Origin: Bradyrhizobium barranii subsp. apii
Lineage (GTDB): Bacteria; Pseudomonadota; Alphaproteobacteria; Rhizobiales; Xanthobacteraceae
DNA length: 64,000 bases
NCBI RefSeq assembly: GCF_011516635.5
Contig: NZ_CP096255.1
Location: forward strand, 6,880,501 to 6,944,500
Direction of reading: 5' to 3'
Shown: piece by piece, positions 47,170 to 55,263 of the stretch
Layout of the letters: every line of letters starts with the position of its first letter
How positions within the stretch are numbered: position 1 is the first letter of the stretch
The notes under the pieces: generated by a model
Database searches by the model: none
The model's input: the letters and a program-made list of their open reading frames with translations, nothing else
Told to the model about the DNA's origin: nothing
Made by a program: the position numbers and the translations under genes

Positions 47170-47277
47170 TCAGTGTGTCGCCAGCCAGAGCCAGCGAAGG
47201 GCCGCGCCGCCGCTGATGAGCAGGACGGCGAAGGTCGCGGCCAGAAGGATTTCGACGTCGGTCCGGGTCCAGCGCAT
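47170..47277 (-). CDS. 35-residue single-span membrane peptide
   Basis: MRWTRTDVEILLAATFAVLL, then about 15 further residues, with one hydrophobic helix. Its ATG overlaps the stop of the CHAP-like gene (TGATG), which supports coupled translation. It could be an accessory lysis or anti-holin-like peptide; function is not shown. Confidence 0.5.
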   Translation of the reverse strand: MRWTRTDVEILLAATFAVLLISGGAALRWLWLATH

Positions 47278-47672
47278 CAGACCCGCCGATAGGCGATGAT
47301 GCCGCGCGTCGGCCGCGGCCGCTCCCGGACCGCGTGACCGTCATTGCCGGACAGAAGCATGATCTGACCGCCGCCAAGGTCCGCGGTGATGATCCCGACA
47401 TGATGCCGCCAGACGGCGATTACGCCGGCGCCGGGGCCGCTGGCGGCGGTTCCAACGCGTACCCATGCCCGGGCGAGGTTCAGCCGGGGGTCACGGATAC
47501 CCAGCTTCAGGCGCAGCCAGCAACCGCACCAAGCAATCCCGGCGCATTCCGCCGGCTGCCCGGCGGCGACGTGGCGATGATGGTTCCGGTGGTGGTGCCG
47601 GGGACGGGCTTCCGCCGGCATGGCAGAAAACACGGCGAGCGCGAGCGCTGCCGCGATCATGGATCGCTTCAT
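47277..47672 (-). CDS. secreted CHAP-like peptidase (TIGR02594-like)
   Basis: 131 residues. The signal peptide (about 1-22) is followed by a His-rich stretch (RPRHHHRNHHRHV) and then the pattern IAWCGCWLRLKLG, HHVGIITAD, LLSGNDG. This matches the TIGR02594/CHAP-like papain-fold family, with C49 (or C51), H91 and N110 as the likely catalytic residues. Such proteins cut peptidoglycan peptides and occur in prophages. It would be a second wall hydrolase beside the muramidase encoded upstream. Confidence 0.65.
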   Translation of the reverse strand: MKRSMIAAALALAVFSAMPAEARPRHHHRNHHRHVAAGQPAECAGIAWCGCWLRLKLGIRDPRLNLARAWVRVGTAASGPGAGVIAVWRHHVGIITADLGGGQIMLLSGNDGHAVRERPRPTRGIIAYRRV

Positions 47673-47701
47673 CGGGTAATGCTCCGAAGGTGTCTAAGAG
47701 G

Positions 47702-48010
47702 TTAGGTTTTGGAGTGGATGCGCTTCGTCAGTTCGTCGAACTTCGCATCGATCTTGTCGCCGATCTTTTCGATCGACTTTTCCATTCGGCCGATGACCAG
47801 TTCGAAACTGCCCTTCCGAACGAATTCGTCGCGTGCCCAGATTTCGACCTGATAGACCTTGTCCGATAGCGACCGGAACTTTTCTTCGAATTCAGACCGA
47901 AGCGCGACTTCGGACCGCGACAGCTTCCAGACGACGCCGCAAGCTGTCGTGATCAGAACGATTTCGAGGGACGCCGCCGCGATGACGATCGTCCAGTTAA
48001 TCCCTTCCAT
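47702..48010 (-). CDS. phage membrane protein with coiled-coil tail (102 aa)
   Basis: The ATG at 48010 has AAGGGCAGGG upstream. One membrane helix (about 6-27) is followed by a charged coiled coil (SEFEEKFRSLSDKVYQVEIW, then MEKSIEKIGDKIDAKFDEL). It overlaps the end of the o-spanin gene by 14 bases. Function unknown; its position within the lysis cassette suggests an accessory role. Confidence 0.6.
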   Translation of the reverse strand: MEGINWTIVIAAASLEIVLITTACGVVWKLSRSEVALRSEFEEKFRSLSDKVYQVEIWARDEFVRKGSFELVIGRMEKSIEKIGDKIDAKFDELTKRIHSKT

Positions 48011-48299
48011 TGCCCTGCCCTTCGCCTGCGGCCCGATCGCGGACGCCGTCATACCAATCGCGGCTACTGGAAAGCCGGCCGTTCGCTTCCTTCAGCGCGT
48101 CCCGGGTCACGGCAAGCCGCGCCCGGGCGTCGTCACTGAGCCTTGCCGAAGGGTCTTTGACCGGCGCCATGAATGCCGGCGCCGGCGGAAGGTCGCGGGT
48201 CAGCGGGACATGACTTGGACGCGATGCGCAGGCCGCGCAGGTCGTCGCAAGTAAGGCCGCACTTGTCAGGCGCAGGCCGTTTTTCCAGTTCAGCAACAT
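47997..48299 (-). CDS. outer-membrane spanin (Rz1-like lipoprotein)
   Basis: About 100 residues. A lipoprotein signal with cysteines at about 21 and 24 (LLATTCAACASRP) is followed by a short Pro-rich periplasmic segment. The gene begins inside the inner-spanin gene in another frame, which is the hallmark of Rz/Rz1 pairs. Together they fuse inner and outer membranes in the last lysis step. Confidence 0.7.
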   Translation of the reverse strand: MLLNWKNGLRLTSAALLATTCAACASRPSHVPLTRDLPPAPAFMAPVKDPSARLSDDARARLAVTRDALKEANGRLSSSRDWYDGVRDRAAGEGQGNGRD

Positions 48300-48579
48300 A
48301 ATCGGCGGTCTTTCCTTTTTCGACGTCGGCGTTCGCTTCCAACGCTGCAAGTTTCAGGGATGCAGCGGCCGCAGCCGCTCGCGCGTCGTCGCGATCCTTC
48401 TGAACCGCGTCCAACTGTGATTGAAGGGCGGCCGCCTCGCATTTGCTGTCGGCCGCCTCGAACCCGGCGTCATAGATTTTGAAGCCGGCGCCGGCGAAGG
48501 CGAGAAGCAACAGCCCGAAGACTACCGCTTCAATGGCGATCGGCGGGACGCCGATCAGTCGGGCGAGCGCTGCGAGCAT
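48133..48579 (-). CDS. inner-membrane spanin (Rz-like)
   Basis: 148 residues: one N-terminal membrane helix (about 14-36, AIEAVVFGLLLLAFAGAGFK) and a long periplasmic coiled coil (about 45-95, QSQLDAVQKDRDDARAAAAA). The o-spanin gene is embedded in its 3' half. It starts 3 bases downstream of the endolysin stop. Confidence 0.7.
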   Translation of the reverse strand: MLAALARLIGVPPIAIEAVVFGLLLLAFAGAGFKIYDAGFEAADSKCEAAALQSQLDAVQKDRDDARAAAAAASLKLAALEANADVEKGKTADYVAELEKRPAPDKCGLTCDDLRGLRIASKSCPADPRPSAGAGIHGAGQRPFGKAQ

Positions 48580-48582
48580 GGA

Positions 48583-49086
48583 TCAATCTTCCCGCAGGCA
48601 CCAAGGCCGTTCGCCCCACATGGCATTTGTGCGGCGATTGTAGAGGCCTTGAAGGAATTCGCCGTTCGCGTTGACGTACTTGACCATTGCGTCGCAGGCT
48701 TCTTTGACGCGCCCGGCGTTGAGGTCGCGGCCGATCGACGTATTGCAGACCTTCGCCGGACCAAGATTGACGGCGAACGAAGCAATCGCCGCCTGTCGGT
48801 GGGGCGGCATAGTCGGCAGCGACGGGACGCAAACGACGACCTTGTCGGCGTAACGTTCGGCGGCTTCCTGAAGCGCCTTCTGACAGTCTTCCTTCGGAAC
48901 GACGTCGCCGACCTTCAGCCAAGGCCAATCGTAATTGGTGATGCCGCCGCAGACGGTCACGACGCCCGGCGGATCGAATGGGAGATGTTCGGCAACCGTG
49001 CTCATGCCCTCCCAATGCGAGACGAGCACGCCGGCGAGCACAGCGCCAGCTGCGGAAAGTCCAACGTGTTTTTTGGTGATAGCCAT
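48583..49086 (-). CDS. SAR-type phage lysozyme (endolysin, GH24)
   Basis: 167 residues. An N-terminal weakly hydrophobic helix (about 7-24, rich in Ala and Gly) looks like a signal-arrest-release anchor. The muramidase triad fits E26 (HWEG), D38 (PFDPPG) and T44 (GVVTVCGGIT). The D-T spacing is as in T4 lysozyme, but E-D is three residues longer. C46 lies in the TVC position typical of P21-type endolysins, where cysteines control activation. It cuts host peptidoglycan once released. Confidence 0.8.
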   Translation of the reverse strand: MAITKKHVGLSAAGAVLAGVLVSHWEGMSTVAEHLPFDPPGVVTVCGGITNYDWPWLKVGDVVPKEDCQKALQEAAERYADKVVVCVPSLPTMPPHRQAAIASFAVNLGPAKVCNTSIGRDLNAGRVKEACDAMVKYVNANGEFLQGLYNRRTNAMWGERPWCLRED

Positions 49087-49305
49087 CTATTCAGCCCCCG
49101 GCTGTTTGAGAAGACGCGCGACGCCGAACGCCGCGGACAAGACAATCCCGCCGATCACGTAAGCGCCGACGGGAATTTTGTCGGCGAGCGCCGGCCAGAC
49201 CATGATCGCGCCGCCGACCATGCTCCAAAATGCGGCGCCGCCGATCGCCGCGCGCATCGAATGCAGCCGCAACAATTTGCTGTGCCAGTCGTCGATCAGT
49301 CGCAT
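49087..49305 (-). CDS. phage holin-like membrane protein (72 aa)
   Basis: Two membrane helices (about 19-38 and 46-64) with a charged N-terminus (MRLIDDWHSKLLRLHSMR) and no signal. The form matches small class II holins found just before endolysin genes. It ends immediately before the endolysin ATG, so the pair is coupled. Confidence 0.7.
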   Translation of the reverse strand: MRLIDDWHSKLLRLHSMRAAIGGAAFWSMVGGAIMVWPALADKIPVGAYVIGGIVLSAAFGVARLLKQPGAE

Positions 49306-49329
49306 TTGCCTTTCCCTTTCCCAGGCGCG

Positions 49330-49354
49330 AAAAAGGCCGCCAGAATTGGCGGCC
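49330..49354 (-). terminator. rho-independent terminator after the tail fibre gene
   Basis: On the minus strand GGCCGCC-N6-GGCGGCC is followed by TTTTT. It lies 6 bases after the fibre stop codon, ahead of the lysis genes. Confidence 0.85.
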
Positions 49355-49360
49355 CCTTGG

Positions 49361-50797
49361 TCATTTCGTGCAGTATTCGGTGATGATCACGACGCCGGGC
49401 GCACCATTGCCGCCAGCCGATGCGACAGCGCCGTTGATGCCGGCCGCGCCGCCGCCGCCTGAGCCGTAGGCGATGCCCGCAACGCCCCCACCCGAGGCGA
49501 CCTGTCCCGGCCCACCACTACCGAAAAAGCTCGCGCCGCCCGATCCGCCCGCGCAAAGCTGAGTAGAGCCGCCGAGACCCGTTCCGCCGCCGCCCCCGTT
49601 GACCTTGAAGTCGCCCGTCCCAGCCGTTCGATTGTCGCCACTCGCGCCGACGGTTTGGTTTCCTGCTGCGGCGACCGCTCCACCGCCGCCGCCTTTGGCC
49701 ACAACGAGGGCGCCAACGCTTGTATCCACGCCTTGGCCGCCGTTGGCGCCAGATGCGCCTGCGCCACCCGTGCCGATCGTGACAGCCTGCGTCGCGCCAG
49801 CCGTTGCAGCGCTGATGATTGAACGGGAGTAATCCCCAGACTGACCGCCGCCAGCGCCGCTTCCGACTGATGTGCTGATGGTTGGAATGCCGCCGCCCGC
49901 GCCGCCGCCGCCGACGCCTTCGACGTCGGCATAGATAAGGTTTGCATTTGGCGTCCATGTTCCGGTCGCGGTGAAAACGGTACGACGGATGACGCCGAAT
50001 GCCGCGGCATTGACGCGCGCCTGATCCTTTTGCGCACCGCTCAAACCTTGCGCAGTGTCGTAGCGCACCGCGCCGGCGCCCGGCGTGACGTTGGTCAGTT
50101 GCGAACCGTCGACGGCCGGCAGCTTCGCCGTGCCGTCGAGTTGCACTACTTGGCTTGCGGCGGTGCCAACGTTGAGCGCCGCGGCGGTGCCGAGCGTCGG
50201 CTTTCCGGTCAGCGAAGCATAAGGAATGTTAGTCAACAGCGAGCCGTCAACCGCCGGGATGCGTGCCGATCCGTCGAGTTGCAGCACGTTGCTAGCGGCG
50301 ACGCCGAGGATCACGCCGAGATTTGCGAGCGCTTGCGTCTTCTGCGGCGTGGTCAGGCCCTGCGCAGCGTCGACGCGCAAGCGGACTGCGAGCGCCGCAG
50401 TAACCGTCGCCGCGAAGCTGGCGTCGTCGTTGATGGCGTCCGCCAGTTCTTTCAGCGTATCGAGCGCGCCGGGCGCCCCGCCAATCAGGGCGGTGATGGC
50501 GGCTTGCAGCGCTTCCATCGTCGCAAGCTGAGTGTTGTTGGTGCCTAGCGCCGGCGTTGGTGCCGTAGGCACGCCAGCAAACTGAGGCGAGTAGACCGGC
50601 GCGAAAATCGCCGTCGGCTGAAGGACAAGGTTGGAACTGCCGTCCAGCGTGAGGACGACGTTAGGCGTCGGCGCCACTGTGTCGAGGACGGCGAGCATCC
50701 CCGTCAGTCTGTGGGTTGCGTTGAAATGCGACGGCTGGATTGCGCCGGGGTCGCCGTTGTCGGCGCGGCCGGACTGGAATTCGTGATCAACAGGCAT
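49361..50797 (-). CDS. phage tail fibre with glycine-rich tip
   Basis: 478 residues from the ATG at 50797. The N-terminal part attaches to the baseplate; the middle has repeats such as VVQLDGTAKLPAVDGSQLTN and VLQLDGSARIPAVDGSLLTN, typical of shaft segments. The last 170 residues are full of GGGGAGGG-type runs, as in polyglycine-helix receptor-binding tips. It would determine host range. Terminators flank it on both sides. Confidence 0.75.
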   Translation of the reverse strand: MPVDHEFQSGRADNGDPGAIQPSHFNATHRLTGMLAVLDTVAPTPNVVLTLDGSSNLVLQPTAIFAPVYSPQFAGVPTAPTPALGTNNTQLATMEALQAAITALIGGAPGALDTLKELADAINDDASFAATVTAALAVRLRVDAAQGLTTPQKTQALANLGVILGVAASNVLQLDGSARIPAVDGSLLTNIPYASLTGKPTLGTAAALNVGTAASQVVQLDGTAKLPAVDGSQLTNVTPGAGAVRYDTAQGLSGAQKDQARVNAAAFGVIRRTVFTATGTWTPNANLIYADVEGVGGGGAGGGIPTISTSVGSGAGGGQSGDYSRSIISAATAGATQAVTIGTGGAGASGANGGQGVDTSVGALVVAKGGGGGAVAAAGNQTVGASGDNRTAGTGDFKVNGGGGGTGLGGSTQLCAGGSGGASFFGSGGPGQVASGGGVAGIAYGSGGGGAAGINGAVASAGGNGAPGVVIITEYCTK

Positions 50798-50816
50798 GGG
50801 CTGCTTTCCGAAAATG

Positions 50817-50840
50817 AAAAACCCCGGCTTTAGGCCGGGG
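50817..50840 (-). terminator. rho-independent terminator before the tail fibre gene
   Basis: On the minus strand GCCCCGGCCTAAAGCCGGGG is followed by TTTTT. It lies 30 bases beyond the DUF4376-like gene. Confidence 0.85.
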
Positions 50841-50870
50841 CTTGCGGGGGCAGTGTTTTGGGTGGATGGA

Positions 50871-51452
50871 TCAGATCGCCGCAAAGGCGGCGTTGATTTC
50901 AGGGATAGAAATCAGCGTTCCGGCGTCGATCTGCGCGACGACGTCGGCTTCCGTGGAGAAGCAGGCCGCGACGTGCTGACCAATCGCTACCGCCAGAGCG
51001 ATGATCGTCGGAGCATCCAACGGGGTGAAGTTTCCGTTTTCCGCTTTCCATTTCGTCGTGAAGGACGCGTCGTGAGCGGCCATATTGTATGCGCCGTTAA
51101 TCATCGATTGGCTTACGCGATCTGTGCTGACCGACATTCCGCCCACGGATATCCCGCCGACTTCTTTGTCGTAACGGACCGCTGCGGCGTAGACCTTCAG
51201 CTGCGGGCGGCTGTATGTCGTCGCCGTCGGCTGCGCGAAGGTCGTCCCGTCGAACAGCCATGCGGGGAGAAGATCAGACACATACGGCCAGATTTCCGCC
51301 TCGCTGGCGATCTTCGTCGCCGCGGCGCGTTCGGCGAGCCAAGCAACGAAGTCCGCATCGGCGATCGGGACATACGTGTTTCGCTGACTGGAATAGACCT
51401 TGTCGACAGCGCCGCCGACGGCCCAATACCAATTACGGGGTTCAAATTGCAT
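50871..51452 (-). CDS. phage tail protein with DUF4376-like domain
   Basis: 193 residues. The segment RYDKEVGGISVGGMSVSTDR and the following helical part match the DUF4376 domain often found in tail fibre assembly or fibre-associated proteins. The N-terminus (MQFEPRNWYWAVGG) is typical of such accessory proteins. It lies between two fibre genes. Confidence 0.65.
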   Translation of the reverse strand: MQFEPRNWYWAVGGAVDKVYSSQRNTYVPIADADFVAWLAERAAATKIASEAEIWPYVSDLLPAWLFDGTTFAQPTATTYSRPQLKVYAAAVRYDKEVGGISVGGMSVSTDRVSQSMINGAYNMAAHDASFTTKWKAENGNFTPLDAPTIIALAVAIGQHVAACFSTEADVVAQIDAGTLISIPEINAAFAAI

Positions 51453-51470
51453 GCGGATGATCCTTCCGGA

Positions 51471-52820
51471 TTAGAGGTAAAGGCCGTTGGACGCGGAGCC
51501 GGCGATGGTGCCCGGCAGGTAGCTTGCGCCGCCGCCGTTCGTATTGATCAGGCCATAGTTGTCTGCCTGATACCGCTTGCCGGTGACGTTGCCCGGGTTG
51601 ACGATGGTCGCATTCGGCGGGCCGAACGTGATCTTGCCGCCCATCGCGGCGTAAGCAAAGGCAAGGCCGCAAGTGATCGGCGTGCTGACGGTCAAGTTGA
51701 TGCCGGTTGCGACGCTGATGATACCGTCCAGCATTCCCCAGAGCGCTTCCGAGCAGTTGCCCGCGAAGTTATGAGCGCCGTTGATGTTGAGGTTCGCAGC
51801 GCCGTACGCTTCGAATACCGCGCCGGTCGAAATGGTGCCGCTGACCGTGTTGCTAGTGTTGAGCGTCGCGCCGGAACCGGTCACGACGAACCCGCCGGCG
51901 GCGGCAGTGCCAAGGTTGACGACCTTGACAAACGAAACAGACATTGTGTTCGGCCCCGTCACCGTCACGCAATGAGATGTCCCGGCCGGGTTCTGCACAA
52001 CAACGGCGGACGGATTGCCCGTGTTTCCGACGACAATAATGTTCGGACCTGCATAGCCGGGCGTCTGGAACGGCGCATAGGTGCCGTCGGCGATGTGAAT
52101 GGTAATAGCGAACTGAGACGGCGCGTAGCTGAACGCAATGTTGATCGCTTGCTGGATGGTTGCCAGCGCGTGACCCGCAACGTTCGAAATGCCGTCGTTT
52201 GCGTCGTTGCCGATCGCGCCATTGACGTACAAATCATAATTGGAAACCAGCTGCGGGCGCCCGCGCGCCGACGGCAATTGCAGCTTAGTTCCATCGAAAA
52301 TGTAGCAGTCGATCCCGCCAGCGACGATATCGCCGTAAAGAAGCGCCGAACCGTCCCGCCGGACGATCGGCAGAACACCAAGGCCGCTAATATTCGCGGT
52401 CGCCGCGCCCGTGTTGATGTTCGCCGCCTTGATATAGAACCGCATGCCTTTCTTGTATTCCGCCGGCGTCGGCGTCAGCGCGGCGGTGATTTGGTTTGCC
52501 GTGACGGAGGCGTCTTCGCCGTAGCTGACAAGACCGCGCTGGATCAGGTGCTGCGCGGCCCGAACCAAAATGCTGTCGTCGGCGTTGTCCTGTGTGACGA
52601 TGTCGACGCTTCCGGCCGTCTGACCGTTGGCACGCGCAAGGGCGCGAAGCGTTGCGGTGACTTCATTGAACCAAGCCGCCGAAAATTCCGTGCCGTCGTC
52701 GAGGTCAGGCGACGAACAATCGCGGAAGAAAGTGTCGATCGCAGTAAACGCCCGCGTTTCAGACGGGCGAACAGTCACGCCGCCAGCGCCGACGGTCGGT
52801 CCGAAAAGATCAAGTGCCAT
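51471..52820 (-). CDS. phage tail protein with right-handed beta-helix
   Basis: 449 residues; the ATG at 52820 has GAGG six bases upstream. The N-terminal part (TAIDTFFRDCSSPDLDDGTE) is a baseplate-proximal region seen in phage tail proteins. The second half (NDANDGISNVAGHALATIQQ and onward) shows the spaced repeats of a pectate-lyase-like beta-helix, usual in spikes that bind or cut surface polysaccharide. I see no certain catalytic triad. Confidence 0.65.
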   Translation of the reverse strand: MALDLFGPTVGAGGVTVRPSETRAFTAIDTFFRDCSSPDLDDGTEFSAAWFNEVTATLRALARANGQTAGSVDIVTQDNADDSILVRAAQHLIQRGLVSYGEDASVTANQITAALTPTPAEYKKGMRFYIKAANINTGAATANISGLGVLPIVRRDGSALLYGDIVAGGIDCYIFDGTKLQLPSARGRPQLVSNYDLYVNGAIGNDANDGISNVAGHALATIQQAINIAFSYAPSQFAITIHIADGTYAPFQTPGYAGPNIIVVGNTGNPSAVVVQNPAGTSHCVTVTGPNTMSVSFVKVVNLGTAAAGGFVVTGSGATLNTSNTVSGTISTGAVFEAYGAANLNINGAHNFAGNCSEALWGMLDGIISVATGINLTVSTPITCGLAFAYAAMGGKITFGPPNATIVNPGNVTGKRYQADNYGLINTNGGGASYLPGTIAGSASNGLYL

Positions 52821-53511
52821 TTGAAGCCTCAAAGGTTAGCTGGATTTCAGCGTGAACGATGCGGGAAAGGATGCATTTCAGCGGCGACAGATCGGGGCCG
52901 CAGGAAACGCGACGGCCGGCGCGCATGCGGCCGGCGCGAGATGCGAGGTAACGGCCGCGCGGCTGGAACGCCGAACTTTCGTTTAGGTGAACGATGATGC
53001 GAAGCGCTGCGGCGCCGACGACACGGCCGGCGCGAGCGCGGCCGGCGAAGGCCCGCCCTCCGGCACGAGAGCCGCAGAAGCCGATTTCTTCGTTACATTC
53101 GATTGACCAGCCGGATCGCGCCGCGACCGCCTGATAGTATTCGCAGCGCGTCCCGCCGATCGCGGCGACCTTCGTACAAAGGTCCGGGAAGGGATCGCAA
53201 TCGTCCGGAAGACCGTATTCGACCATCCATTCGTCGCGAGTTTCTTTGACGCTTTGGCACCAAAATTCCATCCGCAGGTCGCAGAGACGCTGCGTCAGGT
53301 AGTGCAAAACGACTGCGTAGGACCGCCAGTATTGATAGAGAATGCTGACGGTCGTCCGGGTGGCGGAGTATGCATCCCCGTCGAATGCATCCGGCGAGAA
53401 GCCGATTTCCTGTCCCGGCATCGGGGCGCCTTCGTTCGTTTGCCACGCGCGACCGCGCGGCAACAGCGAAAGCACCCCGGACGTTACATCGTCCAAGGTT
53501 GGGCATCGCAT
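52810..53511 (-). CDS. Mu gp48-like baseplate protein (DUF2313/YmfQ)
   Basis: 233 residues. The LLPRGRAWQTNEGAP start, the RMEFWCQSVKETRDEWMVEYGLPDD block and a Cys-rich middle (SIECNEEIGFCGSR) are those of the YmfQ/DUF2313 family, which ends the baseplate gene block in Mu-like phages. The stop overlaps the next gene. Confidence 0.8.
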   Translation of the reverse strand: MRCPTLDDVTSGVLSLLPRGRAWQTNEGAPMPGQEIGFSPDAFDGDAYSATRTTVSILYQYWRSYAVVLHYLTQRLCDLRMEFWCQSVKETRDEWMVEYGLPDDCDPFPDLCTKVAAIGGTRCEYYQAVAARSGWSIECNEEIGFCGSRAGGRAFAGRARAGRVVGAAALRIIVHLNESSAFQPRGRYLASRAGRMRAGRRVSCGPDLSPLKCILSRIVHAEIQLTFEASNGT

Positions 53512-53526
53512 TGATGAATTGCCTGA

Positions 53527-54662
53527 TTAGGGGATGAAGGTGACGGTTCCGAGGACGGCCATTTGGCCGGACAGAAGCGCCTGATCTGCTGAAGGAGACG
53601 CGATCCGATGGCGCTGTTCTCCGGTCGCGTTCGCGACGGCCTGCCAAATCCACGACAGCGAAAAGGAAAACGGCGAGGCCAGATATGGCATGCTGCCAAA
53701 GGCGTCATCGTTTCCAGCCGGGCGAGACAGCCGGAAGAACGTATCCCGCAGTTCCGCCAAAACGGCTTCCTGAACTTCCGACGTGTTCGGCGACAGTCCG
53801 GCGATCGTAATGTCGACCGGGACAGCCTGCGGCGCGGCGATAGTCACCTTCGCGCCGGCCGGCCGAACCGTTTCGATGTAAGCCGCGACCCGCAGAACGT
53901 CGGCGGCAGACGGAATGCCGTTCGGATAAAGATCGTACATCAGCGGGAAAACGCGGATCGTGCCGGCGCCCTGCCATAGCCTTTCGACATAGACCGTCGG
54001 CCGATCCAGAAAGAACGACACGCCGGCGACCTGCCCGGTCCAATCAACGTAATCCGCGGCGTTGCCGCCATGCGGCGGGTTTCGCTTCCGGAACAGGATG
54101 CGAGCACGATAACTTTCCATGTCTTCGACGTCGACGCCAAGGGACAGGCCGTCGCCGTCGACCGCGCAGGTCGGCGCCGTCGTACTTGTCGACGTCACGC
54201 CGGAAACGATTTCGAGCGGCGTATTTCCCGCCGTGTTAGTCGCCGCCCCGTCAGTCGCTGCCACGACCGGGACCGTCAGCGTTCCAGACGTCGCCAGCGT
54301 GCCGCCGGCGCTGACGATCAGTTCGACGCCATCCGTTCGGCGCAGGATCGCGCCGGTCAAAACGGCGACGTTGTCGGTCACGGTGAAGACGACACTTCCT
54401 GACGCCGGCGCGCCGGCTTCTGGGGGATGCCGAATTCGATGCCGTGGAACGTCAGGCTTTCAAGATCGGGCGCGCGGTGCGCGAAAATCTGCTTCTCGAT
54501 ATAGGAGGCGAACCCGAACAATTCGTAGATGCTGCCGGCGATAACCTTCGCTGACGCGTAGACGTTGTTAGGCCAGACCCACGCGTCCGAGCCCTTCAGG
54601 TTCGCCCGGAACGACTGGCGCGTCCGCTCCATCAGGTCTTTCAGTGTCGGAAGTGCAAACAT
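53527..54662 (-). pseudogene. Mu gp47-like baseplate J protein, frameshifted
   Basis: The 5' frame (54662 to 54378) gives MFALPTLKDLMERTRQSF through GIEFGIPQKPA. The family-like continuation (PASGSVVFTVTDNVAVLTGA, then VDVEDMESYRARILFRKRNP) is in another frame down to 53527. The break lies near 54400-54420, and the span is one base short of whole codons. Restored length is about 378 residues, which is normal for gp47. Loss of baseplate assembly is expected unless this is a sequencing error. Confidence 0.8.
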
Positions 54663-54674
54663 TGCGGAGGCCCC

Positions 54675-55262
54675 TTAATCCGGCGGGTTGTCGCGGAAGG
54701 TGGCCGCTTTCGGTGACGTGACGGTCTGCTGCCAAATGTCATCGAAGCGGTAGTCGTATGCTCGCGTTCCGTCGCGTCCGTAAATCTGGATTGCGAGGTC
54801 GCAACGGTTGAAGGCAAATTCGGCGGTCGCCTGCGCTTCGATGCGGACCGCGGCGCCTTGGAAGATCAGCGGCGCGAGCGCGTCCAACGCGATCGCTTCG
54901 ACCCATCGCCGGATTACTTCGGTCAGGGTTGACCGCTCGAAAATCCAGAGAAGCGAACCCATGTCGGTTTCGCCGAGTTCGGCGCGGACGTCTTCGCCGT
55001 CGCCAAACCAGCCGCGGGGGTCGCCGTCTTCGACCAGATAGCGCAGCGGATGATCGTTCGGGATACGCTTGTCGGTGAACAGCGAAATGATGACGGCGGT
55101 ATGCAGCGCGGCCTTTGCTTGCAGCCCGCCGCGGTTCTGCGGTTCGTCGGGGGCCGCAAGCGCCCAATCGGCTTGACCGCGCCAAGGCGACCATACGCTA
55201 TCCCAAAGCAGAATAGGCTGCGCCTGCGCGCCTTCATTGATGCGAACGCGTAGCGAAGCCAT
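54675..55262 (-). CDS. Mu gp46-like baseplate protein
   Basis: 195 residues. The FLAT-type start (WDSVWSPWRGQADWALAAPD), HTAVIISLFTDKR and GWFGD motifs are those of the GP46 family. It lies between gp45 and gp47, as in Mu. Confidence 0.8.
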   Translation of the reverse strand: MASLRVRINEGAQAQPILLWDSVWSPWRGQADWALAAPDEPQNRGGLQAKAALHTAVIISLFTDKRIPNDHPLRYLVEDGDPRGWFGDGEDVRAELGETDMGSLLWIFERSTLTEVIRRWVEAIALDALAPLIFQGAAVRIEAQATAEFAFNRCDLAIQIYGRDGTRAYDYRFDDIWQQTVTSPKAATFRDNPPD

Positions 55263-55263
55263 G

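Noticed and set aside
50796..52997. 733-codon plus-strand frame opposite the phage tail genes
   Set aside because: The tail proteins on the minus strand have clear family features; this frame has none.
52890..53060. Repeated CGGCCGGCGCG in the gp48-like gene as an inserted element
   Set aside because: The repeats encode the Arg-Ala-Gly segments that this protein family commonly has in its C-terminal half, so codon bias explains them.
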